Shown here: positions 1 to 12,400 of the stretch, piece after piece
Layout of the letters: each line of letters opens with the position of its first letter
How positions within the stretch are numbered: position 1 is the first letter of the stretch
Assembly: GCA_037367355.1 (NCBI GenBank)
Contig: CM074705.1
Coordinates: 2,576,098 to 2,640,097 of the forward strand
Source of the DNA: Neoscytalidium dimidiatum
Lineage: Eukaryota > Ascomycota > Dothideomycetes > Botryosphaeriales > Botryosphaeriaceae
DNA length: 64,000 bases
Direction of reading: 5' to 3'
The notes under the pieces: model-generated
Told to the model about the DNA's origin: nothing
The model's input: only the letters and a program-made list of their open reading frames with translations
Databases searched by the model: none
Translations under genes and position numbers: made by a program

Positions 1-265
1 CACGCCAGAGATCACATGAAGCTTTTAATTTTGGAAAATTCCTGTCTATACCCCACAATCTCAACCATACGCCAAAGAAAGATCGGACATTTCCCATTAA
101 ACTGCTCATAACGGTAACGTTGCGTTCGCAATGTGTCATTCGACACGGTACAATAAACCAACTCTTCCAAGCCGCAGTCACATAAATCTTGTAACAATTT
201 TTAGGCCGAATCCGAACTACCGGCACATATTTCGGACAGATAAAGGAGGGATGTGTCAGGTCTAA
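1..265. other. Left edge, no gene recognised
   Basis: No open frame here resembles a known family. The stretch probably holds the 3' flank of the MFS transporter that ends at 266. Nothing else is seen. Confidence 0.5.
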
Positions 266-2170
266 TTAGTAAGTCTGGGCGAATTTGCTCCTTGCACGGA
301 GGCGGTCACCCCACACGTAGAGCGACAGCATGCCCAAGAAACAGCCCACGGTGAGACCTCCCAGAATGCTACAGCCGCGCCCAATTCCGAGATTTTCAAA
401 CAGCGGGCGGGCAAAGTGCACACCACCCGCTGCGGTAGCACTACGGAGAAATGCTATCGTGTATCATTAGCTTAAATGTCTCTACCACAAGTACGGTCGT
501 TGGGGTGAAGACGAACTGTTCATAGCAAATAAGCTGGCAGCGTAGCGGGGATAGCTAGTCGGAAGGTAGATCACGATACATTGCAGGATCTGTGATGTTT
601 CGTCAACGAAACCCGTACTTTGACGTTCGGCGAGAGGGGGATTGCTTACAATGAACGCGCAGCAGGCGAAAATCAGGATGCCGAGCGCGGAAACTACCCA
701 GTGAATCGAGTCGTTCGCGGTCCAGCCGAATAGAAAGAGGCCGATGGGAAGAACGCCTGCACCGATGACGGCTGGGATGAGCCGGTATTCGGGAACGCCG
801 ATGCCGTCCTTCAGTGTGTACGGCTCAAAGACGAGCCATACGGCTCCACCGTAGATGACTACGCCGAGAGCACCGGCGATGAGGATGGTAATGAAGACGA
901 GGCCCATGACACCAAGAGACATGTTGTAGATTCCCATATAGACTAGCGGGAATGACTCAAAGAAGGAATACTGCAACTCGTCAGTGGCGAAGTTCCGGAT
1001 GACAAAGATGGTGAACGTACGTAGATAGCATACACAAGAGCCGTGTAGACCTGAACGAAGGCTACCGCCGGATCCTGAAGCGTGACGCGGAATGGCGTGG
1101 TGAGATACGAGAGAATCAAAGGGACAATGTGGATGTCTCCCTCCTTGATCTCCGACTGCGAGCGGAGATTTTGGTTCCCGGTAAGCTTTCGCAGCCGCTG
1201 GGCGCGCTTCAAGAGGATTGTCTCCGGATTTGTCTCTGGCATGAAGAATAGCATGGTGAAGAAGACAGCTCCGCTGATGATGAGCATCTCATACATGGTC
1301 CATCTCCAGGTTGACTCCTGAACGACGAATCCACCAAGGACGGGGCCAAGAGCAGGTCCACCATACGATGCGAATGTCCAGACTGAGGTTGCATATGGCA
1401 ACTTGTACATAGCGAACAGATCGCCGGCAGAGGCTCCACCAGTCGCAAGAATGGGACCGCCGAGGAATCCTTGGATGAAGCGGAGGACAACGAGACCGGG
1501 GTAATTGTGAATTACGGCAGCCGGAATCGTCATAATGAAGAAAAGACCGAAGCTGACCATGTAAGGCCAGTTACGCCCTAGCCTGGGGACCTCCGATAGC
1601 GGGCTGAAAAGCAGCGGGCCAGTTCCCTGGATGCCGTCAATAAAAGCCTTCGCATACAGATTGGCACTTCGAAGGAACTCACATAGCCGAGAACGTACAT
1701 AGACAGGACCAATGACGACACTTGATCGGTGACTCCGTATTCGGCCACGAAGTCGCTCTCTGCGGCGACGATGATGGAGGAGCCGACGTATACTTTCGAA
1801 ATGTGAGATACTGTATAAATCAAATCATGATAGTTTGAGATTACATACCGGCGAAACTGTACAGACAAATCTGCAAAAACACAACGGCTTTTCTCCAAAA
1901 CGGCCAATTGTGCGGATTCTCAGGGTCCGTGTCAGAATACCATTCGACGATGGCATGCTTCTCATTCTCTGAAGAAGTGTCAGACTGAGAGCCCCCTCCG
2001 AGGGCCTTCTCTTCATCACCCATAAGAGCGGGTTGGCGGCGCGGAGATGAAGGGCCCAATGCGGCCGGCAGCTCGAAGTCGGGTAGCTCATCTGGATACT
2101 GAAGCACCCGGTTGCCGGTGAGGGCACGGAGCAGCTGGCCAAATGGCGCGTCCCTGACAATTGAAGACAT
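266..2170 (-). CDS. MFS transporter, DHA1-type drug/metabolite exporter
   Basis: Major facilitator superfamily exporter of the plasma membrane, here probably for the product of the adjacent PKS cluster. Five exons (2170-1849, 1792-1683, 1626-1021, 970-517, 453-266) join in frame to 559 residues. Residues about 1-90 are a polar cytoplasmic N-terminus ending in the DPENPHNWP motif, which is typical of fungal DHA1 (Flr1/Tpo1-like) transporters. Hydrophobic helices follow, with the loop GPALGPVLGGF of transmembrane segment 5. The second half resumes at YSFFESFPLVY and carries a standard late motif (YAASLFAMNTFLRS) spanning the last intron. The start at 2170 is the first Met before the polar N-terminus. 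It is transcribed divergently from the membrane protein at 2494. Family assignment is secure; the substrate is inferred from context only. Confidence 0.9.
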
Positions 2171-2493
2171 GGCTGCTTCAAGAAAACAAAGGCTCAGTCT
2201 TGAACAAGCTTGAAGTGGAGAATAGCAGTTCGATAGCAGCAAGAAGAGCTTCTGTATTTGAAGTGGGCGGTAGTCGCCGGGCATGGGTGGGGAGCGGAGT
2301 TCAGCCCCGATGGCGCTAATGCAGGCACGGAGACGGACCCCGGCGGCGATTGACGCCACGGCAACCCCAGACGAAGACCCTGCGGCAAGCCTCGCCGCTG
2401 CCTCGCAGCAGCCTCGTGGGATCATTAAATAATAACAATAATCTCCTGGGAGATCTCTGCCGACACTTCAGACCCCTAACGAGCATCGAAACC
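2171..2493. promoter_or_regulatory. Divergent intergenic region, MFS / membrane cyclase-like gene
   Basis: This 323-bp gap separates two divergently transcribed genes and must hold both promoters. Several short CGG/CCG triplets are visible, as expected if the cluster's Zn2Cys6 regulator acts here, but no specific operator could be established by eye. Confidence 0.4.
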
Positions 2494-3686
2494 ATGATCT
2501 CCGCCAAGACTACCTTCGTTACCCTTAGCGGCGCCGCTTTCGCTCTCTTGCTTGGCGGCCTCGTCGTTAATGGCACCATGTCGGCCATGCTGTCAGCCAT
2601 CCTTGCTGGGAGATTCTCATCTGGAGAGCCACTCTACAGAGTCTACTCTGCCATCCCCGGCGTAGATCACCTCGAAGCCATCCAGGTGGCCTTCTGGCAG
2701 CCCATCGTCACCGAAGGTGCCACGAGGCTCCAAGCAATCCTGCTCTGCGCCTCACTCCAAACCGCTGGCTTATGGGCCGCAATCGAGAACAGTAGAAGGG
2801 GCAAGAAGCACTGGGTGCTGGCATAGTAAGTGCTTGCGTCACGGATGAACGACCTCTGCTTACCTTGCCCAGTGCGCCACTCTACGCCTTCATGTGGGGA
2901 GCTTGCGGCGTTGCCACGCTACTTCCGATCTTCTTCCACGTCGAACTGGAACAACGCGCACGCCGTCCGGTCCAGGATCCCTCCTTACCTGTGTCCAAAG
3001 CCCGCGCCCTGCTCCCGGCACTGGTAATCGCCCTGATGTATCCATACTACCTGATGCTGTTCACTCCCGAGGCCGTGACGGCATCTCAGCACCAAAACTA
3101 CATCGTCTTCTACCAGTTCAGCCCGTTCTTTTGCTACGCTGCCATCCAAACGTTCGCGCCGGTGCTCTCCGGCCCAACGAGCTCCATCAAGTTCATCAAG
3201 GACGGCCGCGACGCCGATGTCACGTTCGTCAAGGCAGCTTACGCCCTCGCCGGCCTGTGGTCTGCCGCTGCCTACGTCATCGTCGTGGCCATCGCGCTTT
3301 CCACCGGCCAGCTGACTCGCATTTTCCTGCCAAACCCCTTTGCCGTTTCTCGCGCCGCTGGTTCCGCGGCGCACATTAAAGAGGGCTCGTTCCTGTTCAT
3401 GCAGATCGATTTCATCATCGTGCTGCTCGCTTCGCTGCTGTACGCAGCTAAGACGCTACGGGCGCCGCCCTTCTCGTGGACCGTGAGTTCGGCCGCCAAT
3501 ATGCTTCACGTTGTCGGCCTGTGTGCGGCAGGCATCTTGTTTGGGCCCGGCGCTACCGTCTCAGCTGTTCTATTTGCGAGAGAAGAGCCACTGAGGGAAG
3601 TTTGGAGGAAGGAAGTTGCTGCTGTGGGGGAGAAGAGAGGTACACACGCCATGGCGGCGCTTCAGTGCGCAGACGTGGATGACTGA
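2494..3686 (+). CDS. Multi-pass membrane protein, AscI/CtvD-like cyclase or epoxide hydrolase candidate
   Basis: Two exons (2494-2825, 2873-3686) encode 381 residues with about seven to eight hydrophobic segments. No soluble domain is present. The joined junction gives YAPLYAFMWG, followed by a polar stretch, then ARALLPALVIALMYP and FYQFSPFF. The same order of motifs ([31 protein letters not shown]) occurs in the C-terminal membrane half of the FAD-monooxygenase fusion at 34496-37189, so I place both in one family. Known relatives of this general type are, from memory, the fungal membrane-bound cyclases/hydrolases of ascofuranone and citreoviridin-type pathways; that link needs a profile search. 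Next to an HR-PKS, opening or cyclising an epoxide of the polyketide is the most sensible role. Membrane protein: sure. Catalytic role: inferred. Confidence 0.75.
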
Positions 3687-4091
3687 AGTTTCGTTGGTGA
3701 TGAGAGGTTGCTAAGGCTCCTGCTTTCAGACGAGCTGTTGTAGAGTTCCTTTAGGTGGAACTTTCTGTGAGTGTGGTGTGTAGCAACTAGGCCCTGCTAG
3801 TCTCGATATAGTCAAGAAACAAAGCGCTTTGCTGTCAGCCCCCTCTCATCTGCGCAGTGAACTAGTATCTACCAACCTAAGGGTCGTGTGCAATAATTTT
3901 ACAAGTAGGCAATCATATTCGAAAAGTCGTTGTGGCACGAGATATCTTCAAGTCTAACATCGCTCTTGGAGGAGTTGGGGGATGATTTGCAGGGTTCTGC
4001 TGTAGAAATCAGTGTTTCCCACTGTGCAGCAATTGGTTGACAGTGGTGAAGTTCTATTTCCGGTCTGGTAGTCTACTAACCCTTGCGCCAA
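3687..4091. other. Convergent 3' intergenic region
   Basis: This stretch lies between the stop codons of two convergent genes and is more AT-rich than the coding DNA on both sides. No gene is seen; it is expected to hold both 3' UTRs. Confidence 0.5.
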
Positions 4092-6262
4092 TCAAAGAAA
4101 GAAATAGCTGTTCAAGGTAGAATTGGATGAAGTGTAGCGTCCACTTTGGATCGACCCGGCAGGACTGTGGACCAGACTCCCATTGTTCATCAGCAAGCCC
4201 CCCAGTTGCCTAAGCACTTCCTCATGTTGCCTTGAGGCCACCTTCAATGACCTCACTGACGAGTATAGTGCCCGTATCGAGACCATGGCCGTGCCGTCCG
4301 CGACGCTAAGAGGGGGGTCCAGGCCAGGAGGCGGTTCTGCAAAGCATTGCATGAGAACTTGCGCGGCTGCCAATACTGGCCATGCGAGGTACATGCGGAT
4401 ATGGTGGCATATCTTGAACTGCTACGATTAAGAAAGTCATTAGCCAAGATCTTTAGCCACGCTGTCAGGCTACCTACCGCTCCTTTGTCGAATGTTCCCG
4501 TCTGCTTCAGCACATCGGATACTTCCTTAGCTGCTGCTTCTCGTTTTAGCCAGCTCTCGGCCGCCATGGCATTCGATCGCGCGGAGCGTAAAGCCCGCTC
4601 TAGTGCTGCTGTTTGTAATAGCATGGAGATTCCCAGCAGCGCAAGATGCGTCGTTACCAACATCGGGTCGTCGGTCCCTGCGCCGTGCTGCGGCGAGAAC
4701 GGCGATGTAGACAAGCAGTCCCGAACACTGTTGTCGATTTCAAAGTGGTTGGACCAGAAATCATACGGAGTGGTCCCATGCGCAGCGAACTCTAAATGCC
4801 TCAAGGCTTTGTTGCCAAGAGCTGTAGCCAGGAGTAAACGGGTAAGCGGGGAATAGCTGTTGTAAGCGCCGAGATTTTTCAGAGCATCATTCAGCAAGAT
4901 TGTTCTCGTCATGGAATCCTCCGTATCCCGCTCGTCCCGGGGCAAGGAAGTCAGGACGTGTGTGTCGCGGAACTCTGGAAGCGTGCCTGTCAGACAGGAG
5001 ACGAAGAAGTCCATGGAGAAGGCTACCCAGAACGTGCGGCGCCTCTCCTCCAGCTCGTCGGCAGATCCAGCCGGAAGCGGCCTCCGCATCTCGGCGCGGG
5101 TCGGCTCCACGTCGACGGAGTCCAGACACAGAAGTTTGGTCAACCTCATGGTGCGGCTGTGCGTCATCCAGGCTTGTGCACTGTCAGCGTCGGTGACCTC
5201 GTAACGCAGCACGAGCAGAAGCGCCTGTAGGAGCTCCAAATTCACAAAGTCAGCACCGTCCTCGTAGCGTTCGGCGCGCTCGATGTGATGGCGGGCCGCG
5301 TGATAGCAGAGGGATTCCAGGTGCGGAAAATCTTCGCTCAGGGTAGCTCCCGCCATGGCTACGGCGTAGCTAAGTGCGCTGACTTGGTGTTTGGGTGGCG
5401 TTTGGGTGAGCAGGCTGTTGAACCTATCCCGGTCAATGACAGATGTGTCCGGGCCGTTGGTCTCGAAGTAGCATTGGTGCCTTCATTGTTAGCCAGATGG
5501 AAGGCGAGGACGCTCTCTACATACGTACAGAATGGAAACAATGCTTGCGTTCACCAGGTCCGGGTTGGAGGCCGGCTCGAAGCGTGGAGTGGCTAGCCAA
5601 TCTGGCGTGGGCATGTGTATGGGAGGCGCTTGCAGGGCGTCTGTCAAGATGGTATCGTCAAAATCGACTGCTGGATCGACCAAAGGTGGCCAGGTATCTG
5701 GCCCCGTAGGCGCAGTGGCCGGCGTTTGTACGCTGGATGCATGGGTTGATGGATCCCTATCACCAAAAGTCAGATCACGTACGGCAAGTACCCCATACGA
5801 CTCTGGGTAGGAGCCGTACCAGGGAAGTTCGGGGAATTTCGACGGCGATTGAAGTGAAAAAGGGACATCGGATGTGACGGGCACTCCGACGGTGTTGGTA
5901 GCGGTCGTCTGGGGAGTAGGTACTGTGGCGCGCGATGCAAGGGCTGCTTCGGCCTGGGCTGACAACCGTTAGCCGGGGCTCGGACGAAGACGGACACCGG
6001 GCGAGAGGGACGGAGCGGACGGCATATGAAGAATACCTAAACGTTCGTGCAGCTGGCGTAACACATGTGAAACGTCGATAGGATCTTTGGTCAGGTTGTA
6101 TCTGTTCAACCGCCGACACCTGCCACAGACTGGATGCTGTTTATCGCAGCGCACCTTGCGCTCCCTGCAGATGTCACATGTGGTCCGCCTGGTTTTGAGC
6201 GTGGTGGGAGCAGCGATCGCGTCGAAGGCGTCCATGGACAGAAGCGTCGGCGGGTTGATCAT
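4092..6262 (-). CDS. Zn2Cys6-type transcription factor with fungal_trans domain (one ligand Cys missing)
   Basis: Probable pathway-specific nuclear activator of the PKS cluster. Four exons (6262-6037, 5958-5528, 5461-4478, 4421-4092) join in phase to 656 residues. Residues about 29-48 form the zinc cluster: C-x2-C-x6-C-x6-C-x2-C, then CRRLNRYNLT, where the sixth Cys should stand but is not seen. A heptad-like helix follows (VLRQLHERL then AQAEAALASR after the intron), as in Zn2Cys6 dimerisation linkers. Residues about 90-220 are low-complexity Pro/Thr-rich. The rest is the fungal-specific transcription factor domain, including YAVAMAGATLS, RRRTFWVAFSMD and the C-terminal helices. A second in-frame Met lies at 6235. 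It sits between the membrane gene and the GMC gene, both cluster members. Confidence 0.88.
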
Positions 6263-7099
6263 CAGGACAACGCCGGTGCCGTCCGAAGTGGCATTGACTT
6301 ATATTTAGGGCCTATCTATCTTCGTCGCGTCGGCCGGCGTGTCCGGTGGCTGTTGCCTGGAAGCATTCTTTGGCACAAAAGCGATGGGCAGAGGATTCAG
6401 ACCGCGCATCAAGCTTCGCTTATGGGGGCCACGGGGCTTACGGACCAACAGACCGAAAGCTTCTTTCGTGTCTTACACGCCCTAAAAAGGTTGCTGAAGA
6501 GGCATCCATCCCGGTTGCTCTCCACAAAGATTACTCGATCCAGAGCTGAAATGTCCCACGATCGAAAGGGCTGTCGCTGGAAAGGGAAGCGGCCGTCAGA
6601 GAATCCTACAGTGCTGATGTGCTGCTCCTGCACGCGGTACTCTTCAGACAGAGGCATGGGCTGACGCATGACGTAGCTGCGGAAGAGGGGGCTCACGGGC
6701 TCCCATCCAGTGGGGCCAGGGGGCACGCACTGACGACCAGCTGCCTAATCAGGCCCGGGTTTCAACAGATAATGGGGGCGTCTTTTATCTTTTGTAATCA
6801 GACCCCAGCCACCAGAAAATTTCGCACGCCTGGTCCTCGGGTTCGCAATCATTCACCCCGCGCTACTGCACACATGCATGCAGGGACCTGCAGTGACGGT
6901 CTGGAAATCAACGGCTAGGGCTATATACGTACGAAAGGATTGCATTACAAGCATTTTCCGCACACCAACGCCTCCCCTCCAGTGCGATCCCGCCTGACAA
7001 TGCCGATGGCCGCTCTCGCCCCCACGATCCCGCGCCCACAAACCCCCACAGCCCGCCCCGCTAGTCGCCGTCATCCACGGCTCAACATGCCCCCTTCGT
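6263..7099. other. Intergenic region, regulator promoter and GMC 3' flank
   Basis: An open frame of 105 codons on the minus strand (6726-6409) has no recognisable family and no intron pattern, so I do not call it. The remainder should contain the promoter of the regulator that starts at 6262 and the 3' flank of the GMC gene. No repeat or RNA gene is seen. Confidence 0.45.
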
Positions 7100-8985
7100 T
7101 CAATGAGCCCCGTTGGCTACCGGCCGCCTGTCTTCCTTGATAATGTCAGCAGCCCTTTCCGCCGTAGCGTACACGGTGGCTTGTATGTTTCCAAGCGTCA
7201 TCAACGGCATGATGCTTGCGTCCACCACCCGGAGATTGCGCACCCCGTAGACACGCATCTTGTCGTCGACAACGCCGCCCAGCTCGCGCGGCATCATGGC
7301 ACAGGTCCCGGCCGGGTGGAACGTCGTGAAAAGCCGGTCGCGGACAACTCCTTTGGCCACGTCCAGGTCGCCAAAATCCGATACATCCGGGATCCGACTG
7401 GCTGGTTTCAGCAGCCGAGCCAGTGGCTCTGTATGGACCAATTTGTCCAAGAACTGGGTACCTCGCGCGAGGATCTCCAGGTCGAGCGGGTGTGACAGGT
7501 AAGCCGGATCGATGCGCGGCGGTGCCTTGGGGTCGCTGCTGCGGATGTGTACCACGCCGCGCGAGAGCGGATGGTTCAGGCACACGAGCACCGTCACGCA
7601 GTTTCGCGCGTCCGACTTTGCCAGCGCCTCCGCCATCGTCGTCTTGTGTCCGTAGTGCATCTGCAGCGGCATCATGCTGTACTGACACGCCGCTTCGCGC
7701 GGGTTGAGCAACTGCTGCCGAAGGATTGCATACTGCGCCCTCTGCGCAGCGCTTAGCTGCGCGTTGTCCTGGCCCAGATACGAATCCACCAGGGTCTGGA
7801 CGTCATCCGGTTCCATGACCCCGGCCGAGTCAGTCGGCGGCAGATACGCGGAGCTGAAGGGTACGGTGGCAAGCGGGCCTCTGCGGTGCTGCTGGTATTC
7901 CCTTACTGCCGCCTCCACGACCGCCGGATCGCGCAGCACATCACCGGAGAGCTTCTCATCGGCCGCCTCGAATGACACTGCGCAGAAGCTGTGATCCTGG
8001 AGGTTTTCTCCCACACCGGGGCTCTCTACCACCACCGGAATCCCGAGCGGCTCCAGCACGTCGCGCCGGCCAATGCCTGATAGCTCGAGGATCTGTGGTG
8101 ACTGCAGCGCACCCGCGCTCAAGATGACCTCATGGCCGTAGATCTCGCGGAACTCGCCCTGCCGTGACTCCACAACGACGCCTACAGCGGCTCCATCTCG
8201 AAGCAGCACTCGTTCGACGTGGTGGTCAGCGAGCACATGGAGATTGGGCCGGCTAGCGATATCGCTGCCATAGTATGCTGACGCGGCGTAGGACCGGGTG
8301 TTATTACGAGGATCGATGCTGGCCGGGGGCGTGAAGGCGCCTAATTTGCGGCCGTCGATGGGATCGCTTCCATCAGCAAAGCCCAATTTGGCAAACGTCT
8401 CATTCCAAGCCTGGTGCATGGGGCCAAATCCATCGCCGAAGGAGACGTGCACCGGCCCCGCTGTGCCCTGGGCCTTCGGGTTCAAGTAGTCGTCCAGTCC
8501 CAACAGCTTCCGTGTCTCCGGCGTACCGTGGTGGAACGTGTGAAATTTTTTCAAGTAGGGAGCCATCTCCTCTGGGCTCCATCCCTTGTTCCCTAACGCG
8601 GTCCAGCCAGCGAAGTTCTCGCGCGTGGGATAGACGATGGCGGCGAAGTTGATGGCACTGGAGCCTCCAAGGAGCTTGCCGCGCGGCTGGGGGATGATGC
8701 GGCCGTTGACGTGCTCCTGGAGTGCTGTTTAGAAGCGGCTTCGTGCGTCGCGGACCATAAGTAACATACCTGCGGCTCAGTCCAGAAGTTCCAGTCGTAG
8801 TCCGGGTTGCCCCAGGTGTTGATGGCCAGCCCCGGGACGTCGATGTTGGGATCGCCGGTGCGATCGCTGCCAGCTTCGATGACCAGCACGCGTGTACTGG
8901 CATCCTCGCTGAGGCGGGCGGCAACCACAAGCCCGGCTAAGCCGCCACCAGTAATGATGAAGTCGTACTCCGGAAGTAGCTCCAT
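7100..8985 (-). CDS. GMC family FAD-dependent oxidoreductase
   Basis: Glucose-methanol-choline oxidoreductase, expected to oxidise an alcohol on the cluster product with FAD. Two exons (8985-8770, 8716-7100) give 610 residues, normal for the family. The dinucleotide-binding motif GGGLAG lies at residues about 13-18, with VIEAG about 20 residues later. The second GMC signature is AGALQSPQILELSGIG. The C-terminus has the catalytic block FHPAGTCAMMP, with the active-site His, and GNIQATVYATAERAAD, where Asn takes the second His/Asn position. PRGKLLGGSSAIN spans the residues after the intron. No signal peptide is visible, so it is likely intracellular, unlike secreted aryl-alcohol oxidases. It is divergent from the PKS and separated from it by 457 bp, which argues for co-regulation. 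The substrate is unknown. Confidence 0.93.
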
Positions 8986-9442
8986 GTGTGCTCGCGAGTG
9001 CCTTGGCTAGAGCTGACGGGGGCGGATCTTTGCTTTATCCTGAGCGGTACGCGGCCAAACGGCTGCGGAGTCCGTGTCCGTTTCCCAAACTATCCATAGA
9101 GCAGATCTGCACCCACGGAGACAGACGCCGTTCGCGCAGCTCGGCTTCGGACGCACGATCGGGCTCGGGCCGGCGCGCCACGGCCCGTAGCGGCTGCTTA
9201 CTCCTCCGCTCCCGAGCCTCATCCTACTCGGCTGCCGTTTGCGCGCCGTTGCGCCACGCCGCCATCCTTCCGCCTGCCACAGCGGCATCCTTCCGCTCCT
9301 CAGACGCCCATGGCTGCCATCGCTATGGAGAGCACGAGAAGTATTAAGTCGAGGAATAAGCTTCAACTGGGACAGCCAGGCACTAGACGATAGACTCTAG
9401 ACTTTAGACATAGACCGGATCACTCCACCAACCTCTGCAAAG
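8986..9442. promoter_or_regulatory. Divergent GMC / PKS promoter region
   Basis: The 457-bp gap holds both promoters. It is GC-rich in the middle, with many TCGG/CCGA and CGG half-sites at about 9120-9200. The last 120 bp before the PKS start are less GC-rich, with an ATTAAG element near 9342. CGG half-sites fit control by a Zn2Cys6 regulator, but no single operator can be named. Confidence 0.45.
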
Positions 9443-12400
9443 ATGCCCTTTGTTCACGACAGCCACGCCGAAACTCGTGAGGACGGCAACCTCGAGCCGA
9501 TTGCCATTTGTGGCATGGGTACTTTCCCCTTAGCTCCGGCTTCTCCCGAGCCCCGGCCCGATGCTGACCCTCTTACAGGATGCCGTCTCCCCGGAGCCGT
9601 TGACTCAGCCTCGTCTCTTTGGGAGATGTTGGTGAAGAAGCAATCCGGTCAGACTCCCAAAGTTCCTCCTTCGCGCTTCAACATTGATGCCCACTTTCAT
9701 CAAACCTTGGAGAGGCCAGGAAGCTTCAATGTGCTCGGCGGTTACTTCCTCGACCAGCCCGTCGAGAACTTTGACCCGACATTCTTCGGAATGACCCCGG
9801 TCGAGGCCATGTGGCTGGACCCTCAACAGCGGAAGATGCTTGAAGTCTGCTACGAGGCTCTTGAGGCAGCCGGTATGACATTGGACAGCGTTGCTGGCTC
9901 CAATTGCGCTGTCTTTGTCGGCAGTTTCACTGCCGATTACCAGCAGATGTCAACCAAGGAGGCCGACTTCCGCCACAGCTACGCCGCCACCGGTGTTGAC
10001 CCAGGCCTGATCAGTAACCGCATCGGGAACATGTTCAATCTCAACGGCCCCAGCTTCACCATTAACACTGCCTGCTCATCCTCCGTCTACGCAACTCACA
10101 TGGCGTGCCACTCTCTCCGCGCCCGCGACTGCGATGCTGCCTTGGTCGGAGGTGTCAACTTGATCTTGACGGTTGACCAGCACATGAACACGGCGAAACT
10201 GGGCATTCTGTCCCCTACCTCGACCTGCCATACCTTCGACGCATCTGCCGATGGCTATGGCCGTGCTGAGGGTGCTGGTGCCTTGTACCTTAAGCGCCTT
10301 TCCGATGCCATTCGCGATGGCAACCCTGTCCGTGGTGTCATCCGCTCCTCGGCCGTCAACACGTACGTACTCTTCTTCTACCATACTACATACGTGTGCT
10401 GACCGTTCTACAGGAACGGCAAGGTCCCCGGTATGGGAATTACTCACCCTAGTGGCAAAGGCCAGGAGCGTGCTGTTCGTCAAGCGTACGAGCGAGCCAA
10501 GTTGGACCCTAATAAGACGGCTTACTTCGAGTGCCACGGCACCGGCACGCCAGTGGGCGACCCTATCGAAGTTCAGGCAGTGGCGAAGGCCATGAACGAC
10601 ACCAGGTCGCGGGATAAGCCATTGCTTCTCGGCGCTGTAGGTCCCCCTCTACTCCCTCTTAGCCGTTCATGGACGCGCACTTATAGCAAATGCAGATCAA
10701 GCCCAACATTGGCCATAGCGAAGCTGCCAGTGGTATCTTCGCCATCATGAAGGCCGCCATGATGACGGAGGCCGGAGTCATTCCTGGGGTCTGCGGCCTC
10801 AAGAACATCAATCCTGCTAGTAAGTACATAGTAAGGGTGTGCATGGCTGCTTGCTAACGTGCTTGAAGTTCATGAAAAGGAGTGGAATGTCAAGGTCCAA
10901 GCTGACACCGTGCCATGGCCACGCGGCTTCCGCTCGAAGCGTGCCAGTGTATCCAGTTTCGGCTACGGAGGTACCAACGGCCACGTGATCGTTGAGGATG
11001 TCACTGCTTCCTATCCCTTTTACCTGCACGGAAAGCCAAAGAGCGAAGCGCCCTACAACCACTCGGCCCAACGGCCTTTCCTGGTTGGTTTCTCGGCACA
11101 CGATAAGACCACGCTGGCGAGAAACATCACCGCACACGCAAAGGTTGCTGATAAGTTCTACCTTGCGGACCTCGCCCATACGCTTAACCTCAAGCGCACT
11201 CGGTTTAGCACCAGGGCCTTCGGTGTTGTCAGGGAAGGTAGCGAGGCCGAGGACCTCTCCGACGAGAACATCAAATCCGGCGTCGTGCCGAAGCAGAAGG
11301 GCGAAGTTGGTTTCATCTTCACTGGTCAGGGCGCGCAGTGGGCTAGGATGGGCGCTCAGGCTATCCAAGACTTCCCTCATTTCCGCAGCACTATTCAAGC
11401 ACTGGATAGGGTTCTTCAGTCTTGCCCCTACCCGCCGTCGTGGTCCTTGGAGGAGGAACTCCTGGCACCTGCGGAGAAGAGCCGAGTCGGCAATGCAGAG
11501 ATTGCTCAGCCAGCACTCTCGGCCATCCAGATCGCCATTGTGGATCTTTTTGCCTCATGGAACATCTCGCCCAGTGTCTCCGTTGGACACTCGTCTGGTG
11601 AGATAGGAGCTGCCTATGCAGCCGGCCTCATCTCCGCTCCCGAGGCGATCTTGGCTGGATACATCCGTGGCCTCGCTCTCTCGCGCCACGCTCCCCAAGG
11701 CGGTACTATGCTGGCGATTGGCTTGGGTGCGGAGGAAGCGCTGCAGAAGATCCCCGGTCTAGGCCAGGACCCGGTTGCAGCCTGCGAGAACTCGCCAAAC
11801 AGTGTCACACTGAGTGGAAGCACGGACGCTATCCATCGCACCAAGGCTCTCCTCGATGGGGAGGGCATCTTTGCTCGGGAACTGCGGACTGGCATGGCCT
11901 ATCACTCCCCGTACATGCAACCGGTGGCTGCACCGTTTATCGAGATGCTGAGCAGGTGTTATGGCAATTTGACCATCGAAAGCCTAGACTGGCGCCAACC
12001 ACTCAGTCGCATGATTTCCTCCGTGACCACGGAAGAGGTCACTGAGGATGACATGGGTCCTGAGTACTGGGCTGCGAACCTGGTCAGCCCTGTCAAGTTT
12101 GACGGTGCGGTGAAGAACCTTGGCAACATGTCGGACCTGGATAACGTCCGCATCATGATTGAGATTGGTCCTCACTCAGCTTTGGCAGGCCCCTTCAAGC
12201 AGATCCGTAAGGCTTACAGCCTGGACAGGCTCACATACATTGCAAGCTTGATTAGAGGAGCGGACAGCTCGGTCTCCCTCCTCAAGACGGCGGGTGAGCT
12301 ATTCCTTCAGGACTACGAGGTGGACCTTGAACAAGTGAACGCTGCGGAGCGCGTGACGGAGACTGGTCCCTTCCCGAAGGCCATCAAACCCCTCACTCTG

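Noticed and set aside
6409..6726. 105-codon minus-strand frame upstream of the regulator
   Set aside because: No family match and no conservation signal visible; the region is better explained as promoter DNA.
10817..11398. 193-codon minus-strand open frame
   Set aside because: Antisense shadow of the KS-AT linker of the PKS.
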